Assembly: GCA_900542765.1 (NCBI GenBank) | Contig: UQOX01000002.1 | Location: 1-64,000, forward strand | Reading direction: 5' to 3' | Length of the DNA: 64,000 nucleotides | Source: an uncultured Porphyromonadaceae bacterium | Lineage (GTDB): Bacteria > Bacteroidota > Bacteroidia > Bacteroidales > UBA11471 | Shown here: one piece after another, positions 44,682 through 53,402 of the stretch | How the letters are laid out: each line of letters begins with the position of its first letter | Position numbering within the stretch: position 1 is the first letter of the stretch | The notes under the pieces: model-generated | The model's input: only the letters and a program-made list of their open reading frames with translations | What the model was told of the DNA's origin: nothing | The model's database searches: none | Translations under genes and position numbers: made by a program

Positions 44682-46214
44682 TTATAGGGGCATGTTTCCG
44701 TGTTTCTTGGGCGGGTTGCTTTGGTTCTTGTTGGAGCACATGCCTAAGGCTTGAATCAGTTTCCACCGGGTGTCGCGCGGCATGATGATTTCGTCGATGT
44801 ATCCGCGTTCGGCAGCCCGGTAGGGATTTGAGAATTCCGATTCATACTCTTTGATTTTCTCGGCTTTCTCCTCGGGGGTTGCTTTGCGGTAAAGAATGTT
44901 TACGGCACCCTCGGCGCCCATGACGGCGATTTCGGATTGCGGGTATGCCAAGTTCACATCGGCACCTGTCGGTTTGCTCGACATCACGATGTAGGCGCCT
45001 CCGTAGGCTTTGCGGGTGATGAGGGTGACTTTGGGTACGGTGGCTTCGGCATAGGCATAGACAATCTTGGCACCGTGGCGTATGATGCCGTTGTGCTCTT
45101 GCAAGGTGCCGGGCAGGAAGCCGGGAACATCTTCGAACGTGATGATGGGTATGTTGAAGCAGTCGCAGAAACGGATAAAACGGGCTGCTTTGTCGGAAGC
45201 ATCGATGTCGAGTACTCCTGCCAAGTAGGCCGGTTGGTTGGCGACGATACCTACCGAGCGGCCGCCGAGGCGGGCAAAGCCGATGACGATGTTTTTTGCA
45301 AAGTGCGGCATGACTTCGAAGAAGTATTGGTCGTCGACGACCGGCTCGATGATGTCTTTGATGTCATAGGGCATGTTCGAGTCTTCGGGAATGACGGTCT
45401 GCAAGGCTTCCACTTGGCGGTGTACGTCGTCGGTGCAGGCCGACAGGGGAGCATCTTCCATGTTGTTCGAGGGGAGGAAGCTGAGCAGCTCTTTGATTTG
45501 CATGAGCGTCTCTTCTTCGGTCTCGCACATGAAGTGGGTCACACCGCTCTTGCTGCTGTGGGTGTAGGCGCCGCCCAACTCTTCTTTACCTACCTCTTCG
45601 TGCGTAACGGCTTTCACGACGTCGGGGCCGGTAATGAACATGTGGCTTTTCTCCTTCACCATGAAGATGAAGTCGGTGAGGGCGGGAGAGTAGCAGGCAC
45701 CGCCGGCACACGGGCCGAGTATGGCCGAGATTTGGGGTATGACACCCGAAGCGATGGTGTTTTGGTAGAATATCGAGGCATATCCCGAGAGACTGTTCAC
45801 GCCCTCTTGTATGCGGGCGCCTCCCGAGTCGTTGAGGGCAATGATGGGGGCGCCGTTTTTGAGTGCGAGCTGTTGCACTTTCACGATTTTGGCGGCGTTG
45901 CTTTCGCTCAGCGAACCGCCGTGTGCCGTGAAGTCATAGGCATAGACAAAGACCAGGCGCCCGTCGATTTTGCCGTAACCGGTAACCATGCCGTCGCCGG
46001 GAATCTGTTTCTTCTCCATGCCGAAGTGGTTGCAGCGGTGCGTGACAAACTTGTCGAGCTCGTTGAAGGTGCCCTTGTCGAGCAGCATGTCGATGCGTTC
46101 ACGGGCGGTCATGCGTCCCGACTCATGTTGTTTTTCTATTTTTTCGATGCCTCCGCCTTGTGAGGCTTTTTTGTCGAGGGCTTCAAATGCCTCGTATATT
46201 TTTTCTCTTTCCAT
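44682..46214 (-). CDS. acyl-CoA carboxyltransferase subunit (propionyl-CoA carboxylase beta / methylmalonyl-CoA type)
   Basis: The 510-residue carboxyltransferase joins CO2 from carboxybiotin to an acyl-CoA. Features: ARERIDMLLDKGTFNELD, ALNDSGGARIQEGVNSL, AILGPCAGGACYSPALTDF in the first half (acyl-CoA side), FEDVPGFLPGTLQEHNGIIRHGAK and ITRKAYGGAYIVMSSK in the second (biotin side). The sequence is of the propionyl-CoA/methylmalonyl-CoA type. No membrane decarboxylase subunits are visible nearby and a biotin carboxylase is present, so the complex is a soluble ATP-dependent carboxylase. Third gene of the operon. Confidence 0.92.
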   Translation of the reverse strand: MEREKIYEAFEALDKKASQGGGIEKIEKQHESGRMTARERIDMLLDKGTFNELDKFVTHRCNHFGMEKKQIPGDGMVTGYGKIDGRLVFVYAYDFTAHGGSLSESNAAKIVKVQQLALKNGAPIIALNDSGGARIQEGVNSLSGYASIFYQNTIASGVIPQISAILGPCAGGACYSPALTDFIFMVKEKSHMFITGPDVVKAVTHEEVGKEELGGAYTHSSKSGVTHFMCETEEETLMQIKELLSFLPSNNMEDAPLSACTDDVHRQVEALQTVIPEDSNMPYDIKDIIEPVVDDQYFFEVMPHFAKNIVIGFARLGGRSVGIVANQPAYLAGVLDIDASDKAARFIRFCDCFNIPIITFEDVPGFLPGTLQEHNGIIRHGAKIVYAYAEATVPKVTLITRKAYGGAYIVMSSKPTGADVNLAYPQSEIAVMGAEGAVNILYRKATPEEKAEKIKEYESEFSNPYRAAERGYIDEIIMPRDTRWKLIQALGMCSNKNQSNPPKKHGNMPL

Positions 46215-46219
46215 TGTGT

Positions 46220-46735
46220 TTAGTCGTTAGGTATAATATCCAGTAAAACCAATGTTTGATTTCCGTTTACAGAGTCGCCTTCGTTCACCAGAATGTCTTT
46301 GACGATGCACTCCGAATTGACCTTGTAGTTGCTTTGCATCTTCATGGCTTCGAGTACGATGACGATGTCGCCGGCTTGCAGGTGGTCACCTTTTTGTACG
46401 GGTATCTTTACCACCTTTCCGGGCATCGGGGCGATGATTTTATCGTCTTGGCGGGTATCGTCGCCTTTTTTCATGCGCAGGTATTTGGCCTGGCTGTCGA
46501 CGATGTCGATGTGATATGACCGATAAAAGATGTTGACATCATAGCTCTTTTTGCCTTCGTGATGAATGAGCTCGGCGTTGTATGAATCGCCGTCGTGCAG
46601 AATCGAGCAACTGCCGTTTTCGGCCATGACGATGTCTACCTCATAAGGTTTCCCGTCGATGGTGATTTGCACTTTGTTCCCTTCTTTGTTGACCAATGAT
46701 ACATCGGCCACGCGGTCTCCTATATGTATTTCCAT
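46220..46735 (-). CDS. biotin carboxyl carrier protein of the acyl-CoA carboxylase
   Basis: The 171-residue carrier carries biotin at the lysine in the EAMKMQ motif (IVIVLEAMKMQSNYKVN) in a C-terminal biotinyl domain of about 70 residues, preceded by APMPGKVVKIPVQ. The N-terminal 95 residues form a beta-rich segment (VQITIDGKPYEVDIVM, DSYNAELIHHEGKK) that probably docks onto the partner subunits. Five bases separate it from the carboxyltransferase gene. It shuttles the carboxyl group between the two enzymes. Confidence 0.92.
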   Translation of the reverse strand: MEIHIGDRVADVSLVNKEGNKVQITIDGKPYEVDIVMAENGSCSILHDGDSYNAELIHHEGKKSYDVNIFYRSYHIDIVDSQAKYLRMKKGDDTRQDDKIIAPMPGKVVKIPVQKGDHLQAGDIVIVLEAMKMQSNYKVNSECIVKDILVNEGDSVNGNQTLVLLDIIPND

Positions 46736-46747
46736 AATTTTTCTCCC

Positions 46748-48259
46748 TTAGATGCGTAAAACTCCTTTTTGTAATCCGAATTCTCGCCAGCGGCTGATGG
46801 GACGTGCGTCGGTCAGTTGCACGGGCGTGTTCTCTTCGAGATTCATGAGATAGTCGATGTATGCGGCAATCATGGCCAGGTTTTCGATTTCTTCGTTGTG
46901 GCTGTTGGTGCGTTGCAGCATACGGGCGTTTTTCTCGATGAAGAGCGTGTTGTATTCCCCTCTTACGAAATCGGGCGTGTGCATGATGCGTTTCAGGTAG
47001 CTGAGGTTGGTTTTCAGACCTGTAATCTTATATTCATACAACACGCGGCGCATGCGTTCGATGGCATATTGGCGGGTGGTGGCCCACACGATGAGCTTGC
47101 CTATCATCGGGTCGTAATAGATGGGTATTTCATATCCCTCATATACATAGCTGTCGATGCGTACGCCGATGCCGTTGGGCTCGGTGAGTTGCCTGATGAT
47201 GCCCGGCGAGGGGAGGAAGTTGTTTTCCGTGTCTTCGGCGCAAATGCGGCATTCGATGGCGTGGCCGCGTTGCATGAGGTCGCTCTGTTTGAGGTGGAGC
47301 ACTTCGTCGTTTGCCACGCGTATTTGCTCCTTGACCAGGTCGACGCCGCAGACCTCTTCGGTGATGGGGTGCTCGACTTGCAGACGGGTGTTCATTTCGA
47401 GGAAATAGAAATGACGGTGCTTGTCTACCAGAAATTCGATGGTGCCGGCTCCTGAATAATTTACGGCTTTGGCTGCGGCCACCGCTTTTTCGCCCATCTC
47501 TTTTCTAAGCTCCGGGGTGAGGAACGGGGAGGGGCTTTCTTCGACGATTTTTTGGTGGCGGCGTTGTACCGAGCATTCACGGTCGAAAAGGTGTATGACG
47601 TTTCCATGGTTGTCGCCAAGAATCTGAAACTCGATGTGGTGCGGCTCTTCCACGAATTTTTCGAGGTAGACCGTGTCGTCGCCGAACGACGACATCGACT
47701 CTGAGCGGGCGGTATTGTAGGCTTCCAACACTTCATCTTCGTTGTGAATGAGGCGCATGCCCTTTCCACCGCCGCCCATCGAGGCTTTCAGCATTACCGG
47801 GAAGCCTATCTCTTTGCAGATGCGCAGGGCTTCATCGGCGCTTTGCAGAGGCTGTTCGGTACCGGGAACGACCGGCACACCGGCGGCAATCATGCGTTTG
47901 CGGGCCGAGATTTTATCGCCCATGGCTTCCATGGTTTCGGCCGACGGGCCGATGAATATGATGCCCTCTTGTTTGCAGCGGCGGGCAAACTCCGCATTTT
48001 CTGATAAGAAGCCATAGCCCGGGTGAATGGCATCGGCATGGTGCAGCTTGGCGGCCTTGATGATATTGTCGATGTTCAGGTAACTTTCATGAGAAGCGGC
48101 GGGCCCTATCAGGCAGGCTTCGTCGGCGTACATGACGTGTTTCGATGTACGGTCGGCCTCCGAAAAGACAGCGACGGTGCGTATGCCCATCTCTTTGCAA
48201 GAACGCATGATGCGCACCGCAATTTCTCCTCGGTTGGCAATCAAAATTTTCTGAATCAT
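46748..48259 (-). CDS. biotin carboxylase subunit of acyl-CoA carboxylase
   Basis: A 503-residue ATP-grasp enzyme that carboxylates biotin with bicarbonate. IQKILIANRGEIAVRIMRSCKEMGI is the standard start, HPGYGFLSENAEFARRC, MLKASMGGGGKGMRLIHNEDE (Gly-rich ATP loop) and FLEMNTRLQVEHPITEEVCGVDLV follow. It ends about 50 residues beyond the usual AccC length (YIDYLMNLEENTPVQLTDARPI), as in propionyl-CoA carboxylase-type subunits. First gene of the operon, behind a cobalamin riboswitch and a small ORF. Regulation by B12 is expected. Confidence 0.93.
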   Translation of the reverse strand: MIQKILIANRGEIAVRIMRSCKEMGIRTVAVFSEADRTSKHVMYADEACLIGPAASHESYLNIDNIIKAAKLHHADAIHPGYGFLSENAEFARRCKQEGIIFIGPSAETMEAMGDKISARKRMIAAGVPVVPGTEQPLQSADEALRICKEIGFPVMLKASMGGGGKGMRLIHNEDEVLEAYNTARSESMSSFGDDTVYLEKFVEEPHHIEFQILGDNHGNVIHLFDRECSVQRRHQKIVEESPSPFLTPELRKEMGEKAVAAAKAVNYSGAGTIEFLVDKHRHFYFLEMNTRLQVEHPITEEVCGVDLVKEQIRVANDEVLHLKQSDLMQRGHAIECRICAEDTENNFLPSPGIIRQLTEPNGIGVRIDSYVYEGYEIPIYYDPMIGKLIVWATTRQYAIERMRRVLYEYKITGLKTNLSYLKRIMHTPDFVRGEYNTLFIEKNARMLQRTNSHNEEIENLAMIAAYIDYLMNLEENTPVQLTDARPISRWREFGLQKGVLRI

Positions 48260-48289
48260 AAAATTCTATTTAAGTTTGGTTTGATTTGA

Positions 48290-48394
48290 TTATTCAATAG
48301 GGGTATCCGTGTCGGGGTTATCGACGCGGTCGATGGATAAACCTCTTTCCCGCATCTTGTTGCAAATGGCAGGTGTGCAATGCGGTGTATACAT
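48290..48394 (-). CDS. possible small ORF (34 residues) between B12 riboswitch and carboxylase operon
   Basis: An ATG at 48394 opens a 34-codon frame ending in TAA at 48290-48292, 30 bases before the biotin carboxylase ATG and about 60 bases after the riboswitch B12 box. The product starts MYTPHCTPAICNKMRERG, has two cysteines five residues apart and an acidic C-terminus with DNPDTDTPIE. No family is recognised. It could be a real small protein or leader peptide, or a chance frame. No Shine-Dalgarno is visible, which is common here. Confidence 0.35.
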   Translation of the reverse strand: MYTPHCTPAICNKMRERGLSIDRVDNPDTDTPIE

Positions 48395-48454
48395 TGATAA
48401 TATATATTCTTGACAGCTTTCCTGATTCCACGAGTTAAAAGCAGCATTTTTTTG

Positions 48455-48620
48455 AATGGCCGGTCTTCTGACTGATACCTTCCCGATGTGGTTATCTGTG
48501 GCACGGAGTTTTTCCCGGAAAATTCCGACAGTGCTTCACCGCCGCGGGATAGTTCAGGGTTTGCTCCCGATTTCCTTTTCATCTGATGACCCGGACCAAT
48601 TCGGCCGCAAAGGTAAGTAA
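48455..48620 (-). promoter_or_regulatory. cobalamin riboswitch upstream of the acyl-CoA carboxylase operon
   Basis: On the minus strand the leader reads in order: GGTCCGGGTCATCAG near 48599-48580, AAAAGGAAATCGGGAG, CTGAACTATCCCGCGGCGGTGA near 48557-48536, GTGCCACAG, GGGAAGGT and the B12 box CAGTCAGAAGACCGGCC at 48474-48458. This follows the cobalamin riboswitch plan. A -7 box at 48608-48615 sits just upstream. From the box to the first gene of the operon there are about 200 bases, including the small ORF. Whether B12 switches the operon off (as in most such elements) or on cannot be read from the sequence. Confidence 0.9.
48608..48615 (-). promoter_or_regulatory. -7 promoter box for the riboswitch-carboxylase transcript
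   Basis: TACCTTTG on the minus strand, directly before the conserved riboswitch sequence, matches TAnnTTTG. No clear -33 TTTG. Confidence 0.5.
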
Positions 48621-48741
48621 AAACTTCTGTCACTATCCCTTTTTAGGCGCAAAAATATGTTTTTAAACATCTTTCTATTTGTAAAATATTGATATATTGT
48701 TGTTTGTGTATTTATGTAGGGCGAGCGAATATATACATAAA

Positions 48742-48780
48742 AATAATCGGCCGATTCGAGTATAGAATCGACCGATTATT
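48742..48780 (-). terminator. probable terminator after GH28
   Basis: AATAATCGGCCGATTC at 48742-48757 and GAATCGACCGATTATT at 48765-48780 pair over 16 positions with one mismatch, 23 bases beyond the GH28 stop on the minus strand. Confidence 0.72.
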
Positions 48781-48803
48781 ATGCGGCAAAGAGAAACGTT
48801 GGG

Positions 48804-50345
48804 TTATTTTTCCGATATGAGGTTGGTTCCGCCCTCTTTGATTTCGCTGTTGGTGGCTTTGAAGAAGGTGGTTACCGGCTCTATCTGCATGCAGTTGGAG
48901 ATATATGCCTTTTTCACGTTGTCGAACGTGATGACCGGGGTTCCCTCGACGGGATATTTGGTGCGGACGTTGTTGAGAATGATTTTCTCGCTGTTGGAGA
49001 ATTGCCAGGGGGAACCTTTCTCGGCCGAGAACTCGACATTGTCGAAATAGATGTCTTGGGCTGTGTCGACGATGAAGCCTGTTTGGGCTTCCATGTTGAT
49101 GTTGTTGAACGAGAGATTCTGTACCGGCATTTCCTCGATGCCGCTGATATAACCGATTTGCTTGATTTCGCGACCGGTGATGTTGCTCAGGTGTATGTTG
49201 CGGAAGATGGGGGTGCGTTCGCTTACCGGCTCTACTTTCGAGGTCTTGTCGTAGAAGAGGTCGAAGATGAAAGCGTTGCGTTGAATGTTGCGCATGACAA
49301 TGTTGTCGACACGAATCTGTTCCACCACGCCGCCGCGTCCGCGGGAGGCTTTCAGCCTGATGCCGGAATCGGTGCCGTCAAATACGCAGTTCGATATGGT
49401 TACACGTTTCACGCCGCCCGACATTTCGCTGCCGATGACCACACCGCCGTGACCCGACAGCATGACGCAGTTGGTGATGGTTATGTTTTCGCAGGCTTTG
49501 CCATATTTGCGACCGTCGGCATCACGCCCCGATTTGATGGTGATGCAGTCGTCGCCCACACTGATAAAGCAGTCGGAGATGCGCACGTTGCGGCAGGAGG
49601 TGGGATTGATGCCGTCGGTATTGGGCCCTTTCGGATTCTTGTCGGGATTCTTGATGGTCACGCCGTGTACCACGACATTGTCGCAGAAGGCCGGGTTGAC
49701 GGTCCAAAACGGAGAATTGATGATTTTTACGTTCTCGATGAGAATGTTGGTACATTCAAAAAATTGTATGAAGGGCGGGCGGAACATGCGACGTTCGAGC
49801 GACCCTTTGTAATAATCCGAGACTTCCAAGTCTGCGTTGGCCTCTTCCCACATGCGTTGCAATTTGCTCTTTTGGCTATCGGGAAGTTTCCCGCCATTGT
49901 CCTTGATTATTTTCTTGACATCATTTTCCCATGCCCACCATTTAAATCCGTTGCCGTCGAGGGTGCCGCGTCCGGTGATGGTCAGGTTGTCGGCATCATG
50001 GGCGTAGATGAGCGGCGACAAGGTGTTCATGACGGTACCTTCCCAGCGGATTTTTACAAACGGGAGATAATCCTCGAAATTGTCGGAGAATCGTATGGTG
50101 GCACCCGACTCGATGTGCAGGGTGATGTTGCTTTTCATTTCGATGGTGGCCGTCAGATAGTTCCCGACAGGGAAGTAGATGGTGCCGCCACCCTCTTGCG
50201 AGGCTTTGTCGATGGTTTTGTTTATCAGTTCGGTGCATGCTTTTTTCCCGGTAGCATCAGCCCCCAGTTTTTTTATGTCATAGGTTTTGGCCCAAGAGAG
50301 CGACGCAAGGGCGATGCAGAATGAAAACAGAAAAAGTTTTTTCAT
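48804..50345 (-). CDS. secreted glycoside hydrolase family 28 (polygalacturonase-like)
   Basis: The 513-residue right-handed beta-helix enzyme has a signal peptide (LFLFSFCIALASLSWA) and the four GH28 motifs: GPNTDGINP, SVGDDCITIKSG, SGHGGVVIGSE and GIRLKASRGRGG. It hydrolyses alpha-1,4-galacturonic acid linkages in pectin, possibly rhamnogalacturonan or exo-acting given the large insert near residues 130-185. Monocistronic and not in a polysaccharide utilisation locus within the window; with the PL9-like and PL11 enzymes it makes a pectin-degrading set. Confidence 0.93.
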   Translation of the reverse strand: MKKLFLFSFCIALASLSWAKTYDIKKLGADATGKKACTELINKTIDKASQEGGGTIYFPVGNYLTATIEMKSNITLHIESGATIRFSDNFEDYLPFVKIRWEGTVMNTLSPLIYAHDADNLTITGRGTLDGNGFKWWAWENDVKKIIKDNGGKLPDSQKSKLQRMWEEANADLEVSDYYKGSLERRMFRPPFIQFFECTNILIENVKIINSPFWTVNPAFCDNVVVHGVTIKNPDKNPKGPNTDGINPTSCRNVRISDCFISVGDDCITIKSGRDADGRKYGKACENITITNCVMLSGHGGVVIGSEMSGGVKRVTISNCVFDGTDSGIRLKASRGRGGVVEQIRVDNIVMRNIQRNAFIFDLFYDKTSKVEPVSERTPIFRNIHLSNITGREIKQIGYISGIEEMPVQNLSFNNINMEAQTGFIVDTAQDIYFDNVEFSAEKGSPWQFSNSEKIILNNVRTKYPVEGTPVITFDNVKKAYISNCMQIEPVTTFFKATNSEIKEGGTNLISEK

Positions 50346-50463
50346 GAATTTGTCGGTTAATGGTTAGAAAAGTGTCCAAAGGTAGCTATAAAACCGGGAA
50401 CGGAAGGGGGAAAATAATCCCGCTTGGGTGTAGAAATCGATATAAAGGGCGCGATTGTGCCTA

Positions 50464-51129
50464 TTATCCGTTCATTTCATCGCAGGTGTAGTTTAAGAAG
50501 CGGTTGAAAGGATACAGTACCATCAATTCTTCGGCAGCCCGAAGCACCCAGTCTTCGGTTTCAAAAAATGTGTCGTCTTTCGATGTGCAGGCCAAATAGT
50601 CCCGTTGTTTCAGCAGGTCGGGATAAGGAAAATCCTTGGGGAAGGGTTTGGGTATCACTTTCAGGGCGCGTTCACTGTCAAGTCCGTGGTAAATCTGTTT
50701 GAAAGAAGGGTCATTGAGTATTTCAAGAAACTCGTCGCAGTTGTCATAAACCGATTGTCGCAGTGCTTTCAGTAATGGCGGTTGCGGGCACCAGATGCCT
50801 CCGCACAGGAGACAGTTTCCCGGTTCGATGTGCAGGTAATAGCCTGCTCGCGGGCTGTTTTTCCCTCCCTTGGCGATGTATGCGGCAAAGTGCCCCTTGT
50901 AGGGAGTCTTGTCGGGCGAAAAACGTATGTCCCTATATATGCGGAAAATGCACGATGAGGCTTCGAGCCCGTGTAAGTCTTCATCTTTTTCGCCCAACAA
51001 AGCTATGAGTTTCTCAACGGAGGTCTCGAAATGTTTGCGCAGGCGGGTATATTCTTCTTTATGGGCATTGAACCATTCCCGGTTGTTGTGGACCCGCAAT
51101 TCTTTTAGAAAATGGAATGTTTCCTTCAT
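50464..51129 (-). CDS. DUF2461 domain protein
   Basis: A 221-residue protein of the DUF2461 (TIGR02453) family: FHFLKELRVHNNREWFNAHKEEYTRLR at the start, then IFRIYRDIRFSPDKTPYKGHFAAYI and YYLHIEPGNCLLCGG. The RDxRFSxDKxPYK segment is the family signature. Function unknown. Single gene, divergent from the OPT transporter, with the promoter region of both between 51130 and 51262. Confidence 0.85.
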   Translation of the reverse strand: MKETFHFLKELRVHNNREWFNAHKEEYTRLRKHFETSVEKLIALLGEKDEDLHGLEASSCIFRIYRDIRFSPDKTPYKGHFAAYIAKGGKNSPRAGYYLHIEPGNCLLCGGIWCPQPPLLKALRQSVYDNCDEFLEILNDPSFKQIYHGLDSERALKVIPKPFPKDFPYPDLLKQRDYLACTSKDDTFFETEDWVLRAAEELMVLYPFNRFLNYTCDEMNG

Positions 51130-51262
51130 GCTTTCGTCAGTTTGTTTTTCTCTACGAATATAAATATATTTTTTTATATTCCCCGGTTCGTGCTGGAAAT
51201 TTCTGCAAAAATAGCTATCTTGCGCCCTATTTGGGACTAAAACAAAACATAAAGATAATACG

Positions 51263-53242
51263 ATGAAAGAAAACGAGAAAGAGCCGGTCGATTTGCCGGA
51301 GAACGCGTTTCGCGAATTGGAGGAGGGAGAGACCTATCACCCCGTCATGTCTCCCGACAAGACCTATCGGGAGGTTACTCCCTGGTCGGTTTCCTGGGGT
51401 ATCCTTATGGCCATACTGTTTTCGGCCGCAGCGGCCTACTTGGGGTTGAAGGTGGGACAGGTTTTTGAGGCTGCCATACCGATTGCCATCATAGCCGTGG
51501 GGCTTTCTACCGCTTTCAAGCGCAAAAACGGTTTGGGTGAGAATGTCATTATACAATCTATCGGAGCCTGTTCGGGAACGGTGGTGGCCGGTGTGATATT
51601 CACCTTGCCCGCCCTTTATATCATTCCGGGACTGTCGGCCAACTTCCTGCAAGTCTTTTTGAGCTCTTTGCTGGGTGGTGTCCTGGGGATACTTTTCTTG
51701 ATACCTTTTCGCAAATATTTTGTTTCGGACATGCATGGCAAGTATCCTTTCCCCGAAGCCACCGCCACTACGCAGATTCTTGTTTCGGGGCAGAAGGGTG
51801 GCAATCAGGCTCGCCCGCTGATTTTTGCCGGTCTCGTGGGAGGTATCTATGATTTCCTTCTTTCGACCTTCGGCTGGTGGAGTGAGGTTCTGACAACCCG
51901 CATCTTGCCTTTTGGCGATGTCGTTGCCGAAAAAGCCAAACTGGTGTTCAAAGTCAATACCGGCGCCGCAGTTTTGGGCCTCGGTTACATTGTCGGGTTG
52001 AAATACAGCCTCATCATTTGTGCCGGTTCCATCTTTGTGTGGTTCCTCATTATTCCCGGTTTCGACTTGTTTTGGGGCGACACCATGTTGCAGCTCAACA
52101 CCGGAGCTACCAACCTGATGGTGTCCCAAATGACTCCCGAACAAATCTTTACGATGTATGCCCGGTACATCGGCATTGGAGGTATTGCCATGGCCGGTAT
52201 CATCGGGATTGTCCGTTCGTGGGGCGTCATACGCAGTGCCGTCGGGCTGGCTTCGCGTGAACTGAAAGGTCAGGCGTCGGCCGTCGGAGCCGGTGTGAAA
52301 CGTACCCAGCGCGACATCAGCATGAAGATTCTGCTTTTCTCGGTTGTGATAACTCTGATTGCCATTTTCCTCTTTTTCTATTTCGGTGTCATTCACAATT
52401 TCACGCAGGCACTCATTGCATTTGTCGTGGTGACGGTCATCGCTTTCCTGTTTACGACGGTGGCGGCCAACGCCATTGCCATTGTGGGTACCAATCCTGT
52501 TTCGGGCATGACCCTGATGACTCTTATTCTGGCATCGGTCATCTTGGTGGCATCGGGACTTTCGGGAAAAGAGGGTATGGTCGCCGCGTTGATTATCGGC
52601 GGTGTGGTGTGCACGGCGTTGTCGACGGCCGGTGCATTGGTTACCGACCTTAAAATCGGATATTGGTTGGGAACGACCCCTGCCAAACAAGAGACATGGA
52701 AATTTGTCGGGACCCTTGTCGCCGCGGCTACGGTGGGCGGTGTGATGATTATCCTGAACAAAACCTATGGCTTCACGGGCGATAATGCCTTGGCAGCACC
52801 CCAAGCCAACGCCATGGCCGCAGTCATACAACCGCTTATGTCGGGACAAGGGGCTCCTTGGGCTCTTTATGGAATAGGGGCCGTGATTGCTTTGATACTG
52901 ACAGTTTTCAAAGTTCCGGCATTGGCGTTTGCCCTGGGCATGTTTATCCCCCTTGAATTGAATACCCCGTTGGTGGTCGGCGGGCTTATCAGTTGGTATG
53001 TTTCTACGCGTTCGACCGACAAGGCCCTCAACAAGGCTCGTCTCGAAAGAGGAACCCTTTTGGCTTCGGGATTCATCGCCGGCGGAGCATTGATGGGCGT
53101 GGTAAGTGCCGCCATACGTTTTGCGGGTTTTGAATATTCATGTGCCATGAACGAGCTCCTTTTGGAATCTCTCGGTCTTGTTCTCTACTTGGCCCTTATT
53201 ATCTATTTGATAAAAAGCAGCATGGCGGCCAAGAAAGAGTAG
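51263..53242 (+). CDS. OPT family oligopeptide transporter
   Basis: A 659-residue polytopic membrane protein with about 15 membrane segments. EVTPWSVSWGILMAILFSAAAAYLGLKVGQVFEAAIP is the characteristic opening, with KYPFPEATATTQILVSGQKGG and NPVSGMTLMTLILAS as later family segments. Members import short peptides or metal chelates by proton coupling. Single gene with a strong terminator. Confidence 0.92.
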   Translation: MKENEKEPVDLPENAFRELEEGETYHPVMSPDKTYREVTPWSVSWGILMAILFSAAAAYLGLKVGQVFEAAIPIAIIAVGLSTAFKRKNGLGENVIIQSIGACSGTVVAGVIFTLPALYIIPGLSANFLQVFLSSLLGGVLGILFLIPFRKYFVSDMHGKYPFPEATATTQILVSGQKGGNQARPLIFAGLVGGIYDFLLSTFGWWSEVLTTRILPFGDVVAEKAKLVFKVNTGAAVLGLGYIVGLKYSLIICAGSIFVWFLIIPGFDLFWGDTMLQLNTGATNLMVSQMTPEQIFTMYARYIGIGGIAMAGIIGIVRSWGVIRSAVGLASRELKGQASAVGAGVKRTQRDISMKILLFSVVITLIAIFLFFYFGVIHNFTQALIAFVVVTVIAFLFTTVAANAIAIVGTNPVSGMTLMTLILASVILVASGLSGKEGMVAALIIGGVVCTALSTAGALVTDLKIGYWLGTTPAKQETWKFVGTLVAAATVGGVMIILNKTYGFTGDNALAAPQANAMAAVIQPLMSGQGAPWALYGIGAVIALILTVFKVPALAFALGMFIPLELNTPLVVGGLISWYVSTRSTDKALNKARLERGTLLASGFIAGGALMGVVSAAIRFAGFEYSCAMNELLLESLGLVLYLALIIYLIKSSMAAKKE

Positions 53243-53260
53243 GCGCCCATTCCGGGCAAG

Positions 53261-53300
53261 AAAAAGGACGGGACGGAATTTTTTCCGTCCCGTCCTTTTT
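53261..53300 (+). terminator. intrinsic terminator after OPT transporter
   Basis: An 18-bp perfect stem, AAAAAGGACGGGACGGAA at 53261-53278 and TTCCGTCCCGTCCTTTTT at 53283-53300, with a TTTT loop and T tail. Confidence 0.9.
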
Positions 53301-53333
53301 TCTTTTGGGCAGCAATGAAAACCTGTATAAAAA

Positions 53334-53364
53334 TTTGATTTTTATTTTATTCTGTTTATATTTG
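53334..53364 (+). promoter_or_regulatory. full Bacteroidetes promoter for the repeat lipoprotein operon
   Basis: TTTG at 53334-53337 and TATATTTG at 53357-53364 are 19 bases apart, a perfect consensus promoter, 38 bases before the lipoprotein ATG. Confidence 0.78.
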
Positions 53365-53402
53365 TATAAATGAAAAAAACTGTTGTAATTATATCTTAAC
53401 CT

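Noticed and set aside
48256..48633. A 125-codon minus-strand frame across the riboswitch and leader
   Set aside because: Most of it is the cobalamin riboswitch, whose conserved blocks explain the sequence; its start lies above the likely transcript start.
51227..52849. A 540-codon open frame antisense to the OPT transporter
   Set aside because: His/Gly/Asp-rich composition typical of a shadow frame; the sense frame is a clear transporter.
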